Below, in pieces: positions 1 to 6,055 of a DNA stretch of 7,935 nt. The DNA is taken from contig JADFRH010000099.1 of assembly GCA_022561415.1 (NCBI GenBank), positions 1 through 7,935 on the forward strand, written 5' to 3'. How positions within the stretch are numbered: the stretch's first letter is position 1; each line of letters begins with the position of its first letter. This stretch comes from Planctomycetota bacterium. GTDB taxonomy: Bacteria > Planctomycetota > Phycisphaerae > UBA1845. The notes beneath the pieces were generated by a model. That model made no database searches. It saw only the letters and a program-made list of their open reading frames with translations, and was not told the DNA's origin. Made by a program: the position numbers and the translations under genes.

Positions 1-186
1 GAAGGAACACTGCGGCGCAGCGTTCAGTCCAATATCGCGCGGCTCAAGGATATACGTTGTTACCGGGGAATGAGGCATCGCGCCCACCTGCCCGTTCGGG
101 GTCAGCGGACCCGCACCAACGCCCGCACACGGAAGGGGCCCAAGAAGACGGTTGCGGGAAAGAGGGGCGTTAAGGAGCTGCGTTAG
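1..186 (+). CDS. rpsM: 30S ribosomal protein S13, C-terminal part
   Basis: The gene is cut by the window edge; the last 61 codons and a TAG stop are present. S13 sits in the head of the 30S subunit and contacts the 50S subunit and the P-site tRNA through its basic tail. The visible part has the family signature: a Tyr-Arg-Gly-Met-Arg-His turn at about residues 21-26 of the fragment, then [18 protein letters not shown] and KKTVAGK, which match the conserved C-terminus closely. The tail runs about nine residues past the usual Lys-rich end (RGVKELR), a minor extension. It is the first gene seen of an alpha-operon block and is followed after 12 bases by rpsK. Identification is secure; only the N-terminal part is missing. 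Confidence 0.97.
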   Translation, partial: EGTLRRSVQSNIARLKDIRCYRGMRHRAHLPVRGQRTRTNARTRKGPKKTVAGKRGVKELR

Positions 187-198
187 CAGGAGTGAGCC

Positions 199-585
199 AT
201 GGCCAAACGAGGTGGTAAACGTCGTCGCACGCGTCGCAATGTGGTTCGGGGGATTGCGCATATCAAGGCGTCCTTCAACAATACGCTCATTACGATCACG
301 GACGCCAACGGCGAGGTGTTGTGCCAGGCGTCGGCCGGCACGATGGGTTTCAAGGGCACCCGCAAGAGTACGCCGTTCGCGGCGCAGCGTGCCGTGGAGC
401 AGGCGTCCCACGCGGCCAAGAAGTTCGGCCTCGTGGAGGTGGAGGTACGTGTCAAGGGGCCCGGCTCGGGTCGCGACGCGGCCATTACGGCGCTGCAGAG
501 TTCGGGTCTTCGAATCCACTCTATTGAGGATGTAACACCGCTGCCGCACAACGGCTGTCGTGCCAAGAAGCGTCGGCGGGTTTAA
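199..585 (+). CDS. rpsK: 30S ribosomal protein S11
   Basis: A 128-residue protein of normal family length. S11 lies on the platform of the 30S subunit near the E site and binds 16S rRNA. Family motifs are visible in order: [12 protein letters not shown] (residues 18-29), [19 protein letters not shown] (45-63), VKGPGSGR (85-92) and the conserved C-terminal [18 protein letters not shown] (111-128). The ATG at 199 has an AGGAG ribosome binding site at 188-192, six bases upstream, just past the rpsM stop, as expected for a co-transcribed gene. The first residues are strongly basic, as is common for the rRNA-binding N-terminus. Nothing is missing or altered. Confidence 0.98.
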   Translation: MAKRGGKRRRTRRNVVRGIAHIKASFNNTLITITDANGEVLCQASAGTMGFKGTRKSTPFAAQRAVEQASHAAKKFGLVEVEVRVKGPGSGRDAAITALQSSGLRIHSIEDVTPLPHNGCRAKKRRRV

Positions 586-667
586 CGGGAAAAGATGAGA
601 AACGAGTTCTCTCGTCCGGTGTCGGCGTGTCGTGCCGATGGGACAGTGAAGGTCAGCAGCGAAACTT
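586..667 (+). promoter_or_regulatory. rpsK-rpsD spacer with small hairpins
   Basis: The 82-base gap is longer than the rpsM-rpsK and rpoA-rplQ gaps (12 and 16 bases). It can fold into two small hairpins: GAGAA (597-601) with TTCTC (607-611), and TGTCGGC (620-626) with GCCGATG (634-640; seven pairs, including G-U pairs). The only Shine-Dalgarno-like string before rpsD, GAAGG at about 648-652, lies about 15 bases from the ATG, so initiation may be weak or structure-dependent. S4 represses its own operon through mRNA structure in E. coli, so a regulatory leader is possible. The stems are short and this is inference only. Confidence 0.25.
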
Positions 668-1300
668 ATGGGTAGGTATTTAGGACCAGTTTGTCGGTTG
701 TGTCGTCGCGAAGGCGTGAAGCTCATGCTCAAGGCCTCGCGCTGTGAAACGGCGAAGTGTGCAATGGAACGCCAGTGGCGCGCTAAGCCGCCGGGCATGC
801 ATCAGTGGCGACGGCGGCGGAAGACGGGCGGCTACGGGGTCCGTCTTCGCGAGAAGCAGAAGGTGAAGCGCTACTACGGCGTGTTCGAGCGGCAGTTCAT
901 GATCTACTTCCGCATGGCGGAGCGAATCCGCGGGAACACGGGCGAGGCGCTGCTGGGTCTGCTGGAGCGTCGGCTCGACAATGTGGTGTGGAAGCTGAGT
1001 TTCGCGGCGTCGCATCGATCCGCGCGCTTGGCGATTGTACATGGACACATTTATGTGAACGGGCGCCGAATGAATCGTCCCAGCTACTTGGTTCGCAAGG
1101 GCGACGAACTCAGCGTGAAACCTGCGGACAAGAGCAAGAAATTCGTGCGGGCGGTTCTGGGCGATATGGGGCCTTCGGTGCAAGGTTGGCTGAAGCTGGA
1201 TGCTCCGAATCTCACCGCGACGGTGGAAGGGATGCCGACGCGCGAAGATGTACAGATTCCGGTGGAAGAGCAGTTGATTATCGAAATGTGCAGCCGCTAA
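668..1300 (+). CDS. rpsD: 30S ribosomal protein S4 (zinc-binding type)
   Basis: A 210-residue protein, normal length. S4 is a primary 16S rRNA binder that nucleates assembly of the 30S body and takes part in decoding fidelity. The N-terminus carries four cysteines (C9, C12, C26, C31) spaced C-X2-C-X13-C-X4-C, the zinc-binding form of S4; many bacteria have lost these. The middle has LREKQKVKRYYGVFERQF (60-77). The S4 RNA-binding domain covers about 100-165, with RRLDNVVWKLSFAASHRSAR (101-120), HGHIYVNGR (125-133) and PSYLVRKGD (138-146). The C-terminal PTRED and EQLIIE motifs are also present. The start is set by the family N-terminus (MxRYxGPVCRLCRREG). The upstream Shine-Dalgarno is poor and distant. 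Confidence 0.98.
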   Translation: MGRYLGPVCRLCRREGVKLMLKASRCETAKCAMERQWRAKPPGMHQWRRRRKTGGYGVRLREKQKVKRYYGVFERQFMIYFRMAERIRGNTGEALLGLLERRLDNVVWKLSFAASHRSARLAIVHGHIYVNGRRMNRPSYLVRKGDELSVKPADKSKKFVRAVLGDMGPSVQGWLKLDAPNLTATVEGMPTREDVQIPVEEQLIIEMCSR

Positions 1301-1365
1301 CGCGGAGTGCTCTTTGGCACGGCGTTGCGGGTTGTCTGCCCGCTCGGCTGAAGTTTGATACGGTT

Positions 1366-1372
1366 GGAGGAG
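1366..1372 (+). promoter_or_regulatory. Ribosome binding site that fixes the rpoA start
   Basis: GGAGGAG lies six bases before the ATG at 1379. This makes 1379 the preferred start over an in-frame TTG at 1355, which lies upstream of the ribosome binding site and would add eight residues with no match to the RpoA N-terminus. A short hairpin (GCGGG 1327-1331 with CCCGC 1339-1343) precedes it in the 78-base rpsD-rpoA spacer. Confidence 0.8.
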
Positions 1373-1378
1373 TTTCCG

Positions 1379-2578
1379 ATGCACATCAGGTGGCGAGGAC
1401 TCGAGTTGCCGAGTTGCGTTGTTCGCGATGAGAAAACCAGTACCACGAGCTATGCCCGGTTTACGATTGAGCCGTTCGAGCAGGGATTCGGTGCGACGAT
1501 AGGCAACTCGCTGCGTCGCGTGCTGTTGTCCAGTCTCGAGGGGGCCGCGGTCACGTCTGTGAAGATTGACGGCGTCTTGCATGAATTCACGAGCATCGAC
1601 GGCGTGTATCAGGATGTGACGGATATCATCCTGAACATCAAAGGTATCGCACTGGACCTTGACGCTGATGAACCGCGAACGATGACCGTCGAGCGGAACA
1701 CGATTGGCGAAGTTCGCGCCAGTGACCTCGATGCGGATGCCGCCATTATGGTGGTCAATCCGGACCATTTGATCGCGACGCTGACGGAGGACGTGCCGTT
1801 TCGTATGGAAATGACGGTGTCGAAGGGACGTGGCTACAGGACCGGAAATGAGAACCGCAAGGCGGATTCCGAGGTGGGCGTGATTCCGCTCGACTCGGTT
1901 TTTTCGCCCGTGTTGCGGGTGCGGTATCGCACCGAAGACATGCGCGTCGGGCAGCAGACGAACTTCGATCGGCTTATTCTCGAAATCTGGACGGATGGGA
2001 CGCTGACGCCGGAGGATGCGCTGGTCGACGCCGGTCTGATCCTCCGTAAGCACCTCAATCCGTTTGTGAGCTACTTCGACATCGGCGAAGACTCTGTAAC
2101 GCCCATACAGCAACCGGACGAGGTTTCCGATCAGAGCGATGAGGCGAGGCAGGAGCTGCTGGACAAGCCGGTGTCCGCGCTGAACCTGTCCGTTCGCGCC
2201 GCGAATTGTCTAGAGGCGGGCAAGACCACGACCCTGCGTCAACTCGTTGCCATGACCGAAGCTGATTTGCTTCGCGTGCGCAGCTTCGGCAAGACCTCAC
2301 TGCACGAAGTCGTACGCAAGTTGTCCGAAGTGGGTCTCTCGCTGGGAACGAGTTTCGACGGGGACGCGACGTTGGATGACGTTGCTGATGGGGAAGACGT
2401 TCCGATGGACTCGGTTCCGGCGGACTCGGTTCCGGCGGACGCGGCTGCGGCGGACTTGCCTCCGGCGACCCCGGCGGAGAATGATCCGTCCGTGCCTGCG
2501 AAGGCCGGTCCGATGGAAGCCTTCACGATGGGAGAACGAAAGAGCGAGGCAGCCTTGGGGTCGCCGGATGGGGCGTAG
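1379..2578 (+). CDS. rpoA: DNA-directed RNA polymerase subunit alpha
   Basis: A 399-residue protein; the usual bacterial length is about 315-340. The alpha dimer scaffolds assembly of beta and beta-prime, and its C-terminal domain binds UP-element DNA and activators. The N-terminal domain (about 1-235) contains FTIEPFEQGFGATIGNSLRR (28-47), the assembly motif around NSLRRVLLSSLEG, and LRKHLNPFV (222-230). A short acidic linker follows. The alpha-CTD is at about 260-323, with SVRAANCLEAG (271-281; R273 and N276 correspond to E. coli R265 and N268), SFGKTSL (302-308) and the end motif VGLSLG. In SFGKTSL, Thr306 replaces the Lys of E. coli K298. Beyond the CTD is a 76-residue acidic Ala/Pro/Asp-rich tail (324-399), not part of the standard subunit. 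Fourth gene of the alpha operon; rplQ starts 16 bases later. Confidence 0.98.
   Translation: MHIRWRGLELPSCVVRDEKTSTTSYARFTIEPFEQGFGATIGNSLRRVLLSSLEGAAVTSVKIDGVLHEFTSIDGVYQDVTDIILNIKGIALDLDADEPRTMTVERNTIGEVRASDLDADAAIMVVNPDHLIATLTEDVPFRMEMTVSKGRGYRTGNENRKADSEVGVIPLDSVFSPVLRVRYRTEDMRVGQQTNFDRLILEIWTDGTLTPEDALVDAGLILRKHLNPFVSYFDIGEDSVTPIQQPDEVSDQSDEARQELLDKPVSALNLSVRAANCLEAGKTTTLRQLVAMTEADLLRVRSFGKTSLHEVVRKLSEVGLSLGTSFDGDATLDDVADGEDVPMDSVPADSVPADAAAADLPPATPAENDPSVPAKAGPMEAFTMGERKSEAALGSPDGA
2408..2452 (+). repeat. 15-bp tandem repeat inside the rpoA tail
   Basis: Two perfect copies of gactcggttccggcg (2408-2422 and 2423-2437) are followed by a degenerate third copy, gacgcggctgcggcg (2438-2452). 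They encode Asp-Ser-Val-Pro-Ala twice, then Asp-Ala-Ala-Ala-Ala. The unit is a multiple of three, so expansion or loss keeps the frame. It lies in the non-conserved acidic tail after the alpha-CTD, so length variation would probably be tolerated. Confidence 0.85.
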
Positions 2579-2594
2579 CGCGTAAGGGAACACC

Positions 2595-3323
2595 ATGAGA
2601 CATCGTATTCACCATCGAAAGCTCAATCGCACCTCCGAGCACCGCCGCGCGATGATGCGAAACATGGCGCAGAGCCTGATCGAGCACGGCCAGATCACCA
2701 CCACGATTCCCAAGGCGAAGAACCTTCGTCCCTTTGTCGAGCGGCTTGTCACCCTTGCCGTGAAGGCGAGGAGGCTCTCCGCATCGAGCGACATCGCCGG
2801 CTCGCTCCGTGCGCGGCGAGGTATCGACCGGATGCTCGGCGATCGCGGTCTGATTTCCAAGGAACACCAGTCGGCGTATGACGACATGTCCGACGCGCGT
2901 CGTGCCAAGACCATGCGCATGGCCAGCGGACGACGGTATCGCACGGGCGAAGCAAAGGGCCGATTGGCGTTCACGGCCGAGTCGGTGACCCATCGCCTGA
3001 TCGAGACGATCGCGCCGCGATTCGAAGACCGACCCGGAGGGTACACGCGTGTGGTTCGCCTTGCCAAGAAGCGGATTGGCGACGCCGCCCAGTTGGCCGT
3101 AATACAGTTCGTCGGTGACGAAGACGCACCCACGTCCCTCACCAGGCCGGGAAAGTCGGCACGGAGAAGGCAGGCCGACGCTCGCTACGCCATGGCCGTC
3201 AAGCTATCTAAGAGTCGGGCACGTCGCGACCGGGACGCGAAGAAGAAGGAGCCGGACAAATCAGACGACGCTGCGGCGACGACGGACGGCGACGCGACCG
3301 AGGAATCCGGCGCGGACGACTAG
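2595..3323 (+). CDS. rplQ: 50S ribosomal protein L17, enlarged
   Basis: A 242-residue protein, about twice the 116-130 residues usual for L17, a globular protein near the peptide exit tunnel. The N-terminal core is clear: [20 protein letters not shown] at the start, [15 protein letters not shown] (23-37) and [18 protein letters not shown] (38-55). The C-terminal core is at about 129-173, with [20 protein letters not shown] (136-155), matching the family GPRF..R.GGYTR motif. Between these lies an insertion of roughly 50 residues (about 63-128, replacing the shorter link of E. coli L17), basic and Ser/Arg-rich. After residue 174 comes a tail that is first basic and then acidic (ending EESGADD). 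The ATG has AAGGGA five bases upstream. It is the last gene of the alpha operon. Identification is secure; the roles of the extra parts are unknown. Confidence 0.96.
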   Translation: MRHRIHHRKLNRTSEHRRAMMRNMAQSLIEHGQITTTIPKAKNLRPFVERLVTLAVKARRLSASSDIAGSLRARRGIDRMLGDRGLISKEHQSAYDDMSDARRAKTMRMASGRRYRTGEAKGRLAFTAESVTHRLIETIAPRFEDRPGGYTRVVRLAKKRIGDAAQLAVIQFVGDEDAPTSLTRPGKSARRRQADARYAMAVKLSKSRARRDRDAKKKEPDKSDDAAATTDGDATEESGADD

Positions 3324-3329
3324 CGGCCG

Positions 3330-3346
3330 GCTCGGAAGCGCCGAGC
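3330..3346 (+). terminator. Hairpin just after rplQ, possible weak terminator
   Basis: GCTCGG (3330-3335) and CCGAGC (3341-3346) form a perfect 6-bp stem with a 5-base loop, seven bases past the rplQ stop. No T-run follows, so it is not a standard Rho-independent terminator. It could stabilise the 3' end of the ribosomal transcript or reduce readthrough into the HIT gene. A stem this short may be chance in GC-rich DNA. Confidence 0.25.
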
Positions 3347-3378
3347 ACCCCTGCTGCTCGCCAAACGATGGTACATCA

Positions 3379-3810
3379 ATGGCCAGCGATTCGAACTGCA
3401 TTTTCTGCAAGATCGCCGTGAAACAGATACCGGCTTTGATGGTCCACGAGACCGACGCACTCGTCGCGTTTCTCGATGTCAACCCACTGGCGCAGGGTCA
3501 TCTGCTGGTCATTCCGAGGGAGCACTACGAACGAATCATCGATATGCCGGATGAGACCCTCGGGCAGCTTGCGGCGTCGTTGCCGCGACTGGGGCGTGCG
3601 CTGCTGAACGTCAGCGGCGCGGCGGGGTTCAATCTGCTTCAGAACAACGGGAGCGTGGCCGGGCAGGTCGTGCCCCATGTTCATTTTCATCTGATTCCGC
3701 GACAGGTCGACGATGGTCTGGGCTATCGATGGAACGCCGGCAGTTACCCGCCCGGGCGCGACGCCGAGCTCGCGAGCGCCTATCGATCCGCGCTGACCGG
3801 CAGCGATTGA
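3379..3810 (+). CDS. HIT-family nucleotide hydrolase/transferase (Hint-like)
   Basis: A 143-residue soluble protein of the histidine triad superfamily; relatives hydrolyse AMP-amidates or dinucleoside polyphosphates. The catalytic triad HVHFHLIPR is at residues 100-108 (H100, H102, H104), preceded by the typical N-N-G-S-X-A-G-Q stretch (89-96). The N-terminus has CIFCKI (C7, C10), which with H49 and H100 would make the structural zinc site seen in many Hint proteins. IPALMVHETD followed by a V-A-F-L-D-V-N-P-L-A-Q-G-H strand is also typical. The start at 3379 is chosen because family similarity begins there; the frame is open further upstream, but that part is a shadow of rplQ. No clear Shine-Dalgarno is visible. 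It lies 55 bases after rplQ and may be read from the same transcript. The exact substrate cannot be told. Confidence 0.93.
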   Translation: MASDSNCIFCKIAVKQIPALMVHETDALVAFLDVNPLAQGHLLVIPREHYERIIDMPDETLGQLAASLPRLGRALLNVSGAAGFNLLQNNGSVAGQVVPHVHFHLIPRQVDDGLGYRWNAGSYPPGRDAELASAYRSALTGSD

Positions 3811-3846
3811 GGTCGCGGACCCGTTACCTGCGCACACGTGCCTCGA

Positions 3847-4269
3847 TCATTCCCCGATCACCTGAACGATGATCCGTCGGTCGCGCGACCGCGTATCGAA
3901 GTCGATCAGCACGATCTGCTGCCACGTGCCCAGTTGCATCTGTTTGTCCATGAACGGAACGCTCAGGCTCGGCCCCAGCAGCGACGCCCGGACATGTGAA
4001 TGGCCGTTGTCATCGTGCCACGTCTGCTCGTGCAGATAGGTCCCGTGTTCGGGTGCGATTCCCTCGAACGCCACCTTCAGGTCGCGGTTGACGAGCCCCG
4101 GCTCGAACTCGGTCGTGGTGATCCCGGCCGTCGATCCCACAACGAACACGGTGGCCACACCGTCGGCGATCTTGCCGGAACCGATCATTCGTGCGACCTG
4201 GTCGGTGATGTTGAGGACGTCGTTGTTGCCCTTCGATCCGATCTCGAATTGGTGCGATTCGACCGCCAT
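3847..4269 (-). CDS. yjbQ: YjbQ/UPF0047-family protein
   Basis: A 140-residue protein matching the secondary thiamine-phosphate synthase-like family (YjbQ, UPF0047). Relatives show weak thiamine phosphate synthase activity, but the true role is unsettled. Visible motifs: VVGSTAGITTTEFEPG (43-58), GTYLHEQTWHDDNGHSH (76-92) with the H-D-D-N-G-H-S-H core, ASLLGPSLSVPF (95-106), LGTWQQIVLIDFD (113-125) and the C-terminal RRIIVQVIGE. Full length for the family. One point differs from E. coli YjbQ: the conserved His-Thr-Ser-Ala is Gly-Ser-Thr-Ala here, a variant I believe occurs in other bacterial members. It converges with the HIT gene (36 bases between stops) and diverges from aroC. No good Shine-Dalgarno precedes the ATG, so the transcript may be nearly leaderless. 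Confidence 0.92.
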   Translation of the reverse strand: MAVESHQFEIGSKGNNDVLNITDQVARMIGSGKIADGVATVFVVGSTAGITTTEFEPGLVNRDLKVAFEGIAPEHGTYLHEQTWHDDNGHSHVRASLLGPSLSVPFMDKQMQLGTWQQIVLIDFDTRSRDRRIIVQVIGE

Positions 4270-4422
4270 GACGGCAGTGTAGTGCCCGGCGCGGTGTGTT
4301 CAAGATCGTCGCGGCATCGCGCCGAAATCGCCCCGACAGGCGCGGCCCCGACCGGATGGCACCCATCCTATGAGGTATAACGAAGCACTATTCCGCTGCG
4401 GCCGCAAAAGTCGTAGCATGGT
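4270..4422. promoter_or_regulatory. Divergent promoter region between yjbQ-like gene and aroC
   Basis: This 153-base gap separates two divergent starts, so it should hold promoters for both. The only recognisable element is TATAAC at 4376-4381, one base off the TATAAT consensus, about 40 bases before the aroC ATG. No convincing -35 hexamer lies 16-18 bases upstream of it. No operator-like palindrome was seen. Confidence 0.3.
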
Positions 4423-5601
4423 ATGACCATGGCCGCGCTCGAATACAGAACCGCCGGTGAGTCCCACGGCAAGGCACTGATTGCTCTAGTCGAGGGGATG
4501 CCGTCCGGGGTGACCGTCGACGTTGATCTGATCAACGCGGAGCTCAAACGACGGCAGGGCGGCTACGGTCGCGGTGGTCGGATGAAGATCGAACGCGATA
4601 CGGTCGACCTGCTCTCGGGTCTTCGCCGCGGCGTGACGCTCGGATCGCCCATCGCGATGCAGCTCGCCAACCGCGACCACCGAATTGACGAGGCACCGCC
4701 GGTAAATCGGCCCCGACCCGGGCACGCCGATCTCGCCGGGAGCCTGAAGTGGCTGACGACCGACTGCCGCGAGACGCTCGAGCGCGCGTCGGCGCGGGAG
4801 ACGGCCGTTCGCGTCGCGTCGGGAGCGCTTGTCCGATCACTGCTGAACGAATTCGAGATCGACATCGTGGGATACGTGGTTCGCATCCGGGATGTGGTGG
4901 CCGAGATCGGCGCGGATGCGACACTGGACGAGATTCGGGCGGCGCGCGACGCCAACGAAGCCTACTGCCCCGATCCGATCGCGGCACGAAAGATGATCGA
5001 CGCGATCCGCGAGGCGAAGGTGGACAAGGACACGCTCGGCGGCGTCGTCGAGGTGCAGGTCCAGGGTCACCCGCCCGGGCTGGGTAGCTGCATGCGTTGG
5101 CAGGACAAGCTCGACGCTCGTTTGATGCAGGCCGTCGGATCCATTCAGGCGTTCAAGGGCGTCGAGATCGGGCTGGGATTCGGGGTGGCCGAGCGCCCCG
5201 GCAGCCGGGTCCACGACGAGATCGACTACGACGCGATGCAATCCACCTCGGTGAGCCTTGGGTTTTCGCGCCGATCAAACAACGCCGGCGGGATCGAAGG
5301 CGGTATGACCAACGGCGCGCCGATTGTGGTTCGAGCCGCGATGAAGCCGATCAGCACACTGCTCCGCGGTCTCGACAGCGTGAACCTCGTGACAAAAAAG
5401 CCCGAGCGGTCGGACTATGAGCGGAGCGATATCTGCTCGGTACCGGCCGCCAGCGTGGTGGCGGAGAATGTGGTGGCGTTCGAGATCGCCCGGGCCATGC
5501 TGGAAAAATTCGCGGGCGACACGCTTGTCGAAGTACGAGCGGCCTATGAATGGTACATGAACGAAGCCCGGTCGTTGGGAGATGTCGGCGGCGAGACCTA
5601 G
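4423..5601 (+). CDS. aroC: Chorismate synthase
   Basis: A 392-residue enzyme, typical length. It converts 5-enolpyruvylshikimate-3-phosphate to chorismate, the last common step of aromatic amino acid and folate synthesis, using reduced FMN. Signatures in order: YRTAGESHGKAL (8-19), RRQGGYGRGGRMKIERD (43-59), NRPRPGHADLAGSLKW (95-110), ERASARETA (120-128), GFSRRSNNAGGIEGGMTNG (280-298), MKPISTL (307-313) and ERSDICSVPAASVVAENVVA (333-352). All the Arg/His/Ser-rich active-site blocks known for the family are present. The start may be the ATG at 4423 or the in-frame ATG at 4429; neither has a clear Shine-Dalgarno, and the family N-terminus (LEYRTAGESHG) fits both. It stands alone among unrelated genes; downstream come an inverted repeat and a tRNA. 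Confidence 0.97.
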   Translation: MTMAALEYRTAGESHGKALIALVEGMPSGVTVDVDLINAELKRRQGGYGRGGRMKIERDTVDLLSGLRRGVTLGSPIAMQLANRDHRIDEAPPVNRPRPGHADLAGSLKWLTTDCRETLERASARETAVRVASGALVRSLLNEFEIDIVGYVVRIRDVVAEIGADATLDEIRAARDANEAYCPDPIAARKMIDAIREAKVDKDTLGGVVEVQVQGHPPGLGSCMRWQDKLDARLMQAVGSIQAFKGVEIGLGFGVAERPGSRVHDEIDYDAMQSTSVSLGFSRRSNNAGGIEGGMTNGAPIVVRAAMKPISTLLRGLDSVNLVTKKPERSDYERSDICSVPAASVVAENVVAFEIARAMLEKFAGDTLVEVRAAYEWYMNEARSLGDVGGET

Positions 5602-5637
5602 CGCTCCGACACACGTAGTTTGGCGGTTTAGTTGAAC

Positions 5638-5714
5638 CGAGCCGCGACCGTGAGGAAGCGGAGGGTCAAGCATACTTGATACTTCGGGAAACCGCTTCCT
5701 GACGGCGCGCCTCG
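5638..5714. repeat. REP-like imperfect inverted repeat after aroC
   Basis: Two arms of 23-24 bases face each other. Left arm 5638-5661: CGAG c CGCG a CCGT g AGGAAGCGG. Right arm 5692-5714: CCGCTTCCT g ACGG CGCG c CTCG. They pair over 9, 4, 4 and 4 bases with single mismatches or a bulge. The 30-base loop contains a second small inverted repeat, TCAAG (5666-5670) and CTTGA (5675-5679), around CATA. From memory, the arm sequence CCGCGACCGTGAGG.AGCGG resembles a dispersed palindromic repeat common in planctomycete genomes, but I could not check this. It sits 36 bases after aroC and may end or stabilise that transcript. Only one copy is in this window. Confidence 0.75.
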
Positions 5715-5756
5715 AAGAACCCGTCGATTGAGCTGGGATCGCATGGCGACACCGTC

Positions 5757-5840
5757 GCGGCTGTGGCGGAATTGGCAGACGCGCTAGACTTAGGATCTAG
5801 TGGCCGAAAGGTCGTGGAGGTTCGAGTCCTCTCAGCCGCA
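5757..5840 (+). tRNA. tRNA-Leu (anticodon UAG)
   Basis: An 84-base class II tRNA. The acceptor stem is GCGGCTG (5757-5763) with CAGCCGC (5833-5839) and discriminator A5840. The anticodon stem is CTAGA (5784-5788) with TCTAG (5796-5800), and the loop CTTAGGA puts UAG at 5791-5793, which reads CUA and by wobble other CUN leucine codons. A long variable arm (TGGCC, GAAA, GGTCG) and a T-arm with TTCGAGT loop (5816-5832) complete it. CCA is not encoded; TAA follows directly, so CCA must be added by nucleotidyltransferase. No intron or mismatch was seen. Confidence 0.97.
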
Positions 5841-5847
5841 TAACACG

Positions 5848-5883
5848 AAAACCCGCGTCGGCGATACCGTCACGCGGGTTTTT
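5848..5883 (+). terminator. Rho-independent terminator of tRNA-Leu
   Basis: AAAACCCGCGT (5848-5858) pairs perfectly with ACGCGGGTTTT (5872-5882). The 13-base interior can form an extra CGG/CCG stem (5859-5861 with 5867-5869). The T-run TTTTT ends at 5883. It begins eight bases after the tRNA 3' end. The A-tract on the left arm means it could also work in the reverse direction. Confidence 0.93.
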
Positions 5884-6016
5884 CCATGCGCGGTGCGGTC
5901 GTCGCATAACGTCCCGGCGTCCTGTCCGGCTGAATGTTTTCGTGTAGCGCGGCGCGTTGCGCACTGGGATGCGCGCGGCGAAAGAAATCTAGAAAAGGAC
6001 GATGGTGCTGAGCAAA

Positions 6017-6055
6017 CAGCCACAAGCCGCGTCTGCGGCCTGTGGCTGCCGTTTT
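6017..6055 (+). terminator. Orphan terminator-like hairpin
   Basis: CAGCCACAAGCCGC (6017-6030) and GCGGCCTGTGGCTG (6035-6048) pair over 14 positions with one A-C mismatch, around a GTCT tetraloop. They are followed by CCGTTTT (6049-6055). This is a strong hairpin with a short T-run, oriented for + strand transcription. The tRNA already has its own terminator 134 bases upstream and no gene lies between, so it may end an unrecognised small RNA or act as a backup stop. Confidence 0.65.

Noticed and set aside
1355..1378. TTG start for rpoA, eight codons upstream of the ATG
   Set aside because: A perfect GGAGGAG ribosome binding site lies between it and the ATG at 1379, and the RpoA family N-terminus fits the ATG.
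680..2113. A 477-codon open frame on the minus strand across rpsD and rpoA
   Set aside because: It is antisense to two unmistakable housekeeping genes, and its composition (Arg/His/Gln-rich) is that of a GC-rich shadow frame with no recognisable domain.
3115..3378. N-terminal extension of the HIT gene
   Set aside because: The frame is open back to 3115, but this stretch is rplQ read in another frame and is Arg/Thr-rich with no HIT similarity.
3878..3891. Perfect 14-base palindrome CGGTCGCGCGACCG
   Set aside because: It lies within the coding end of the yjbQ-like gene, encodes normal family residues and is expected now and then in DNA this GC-rich.
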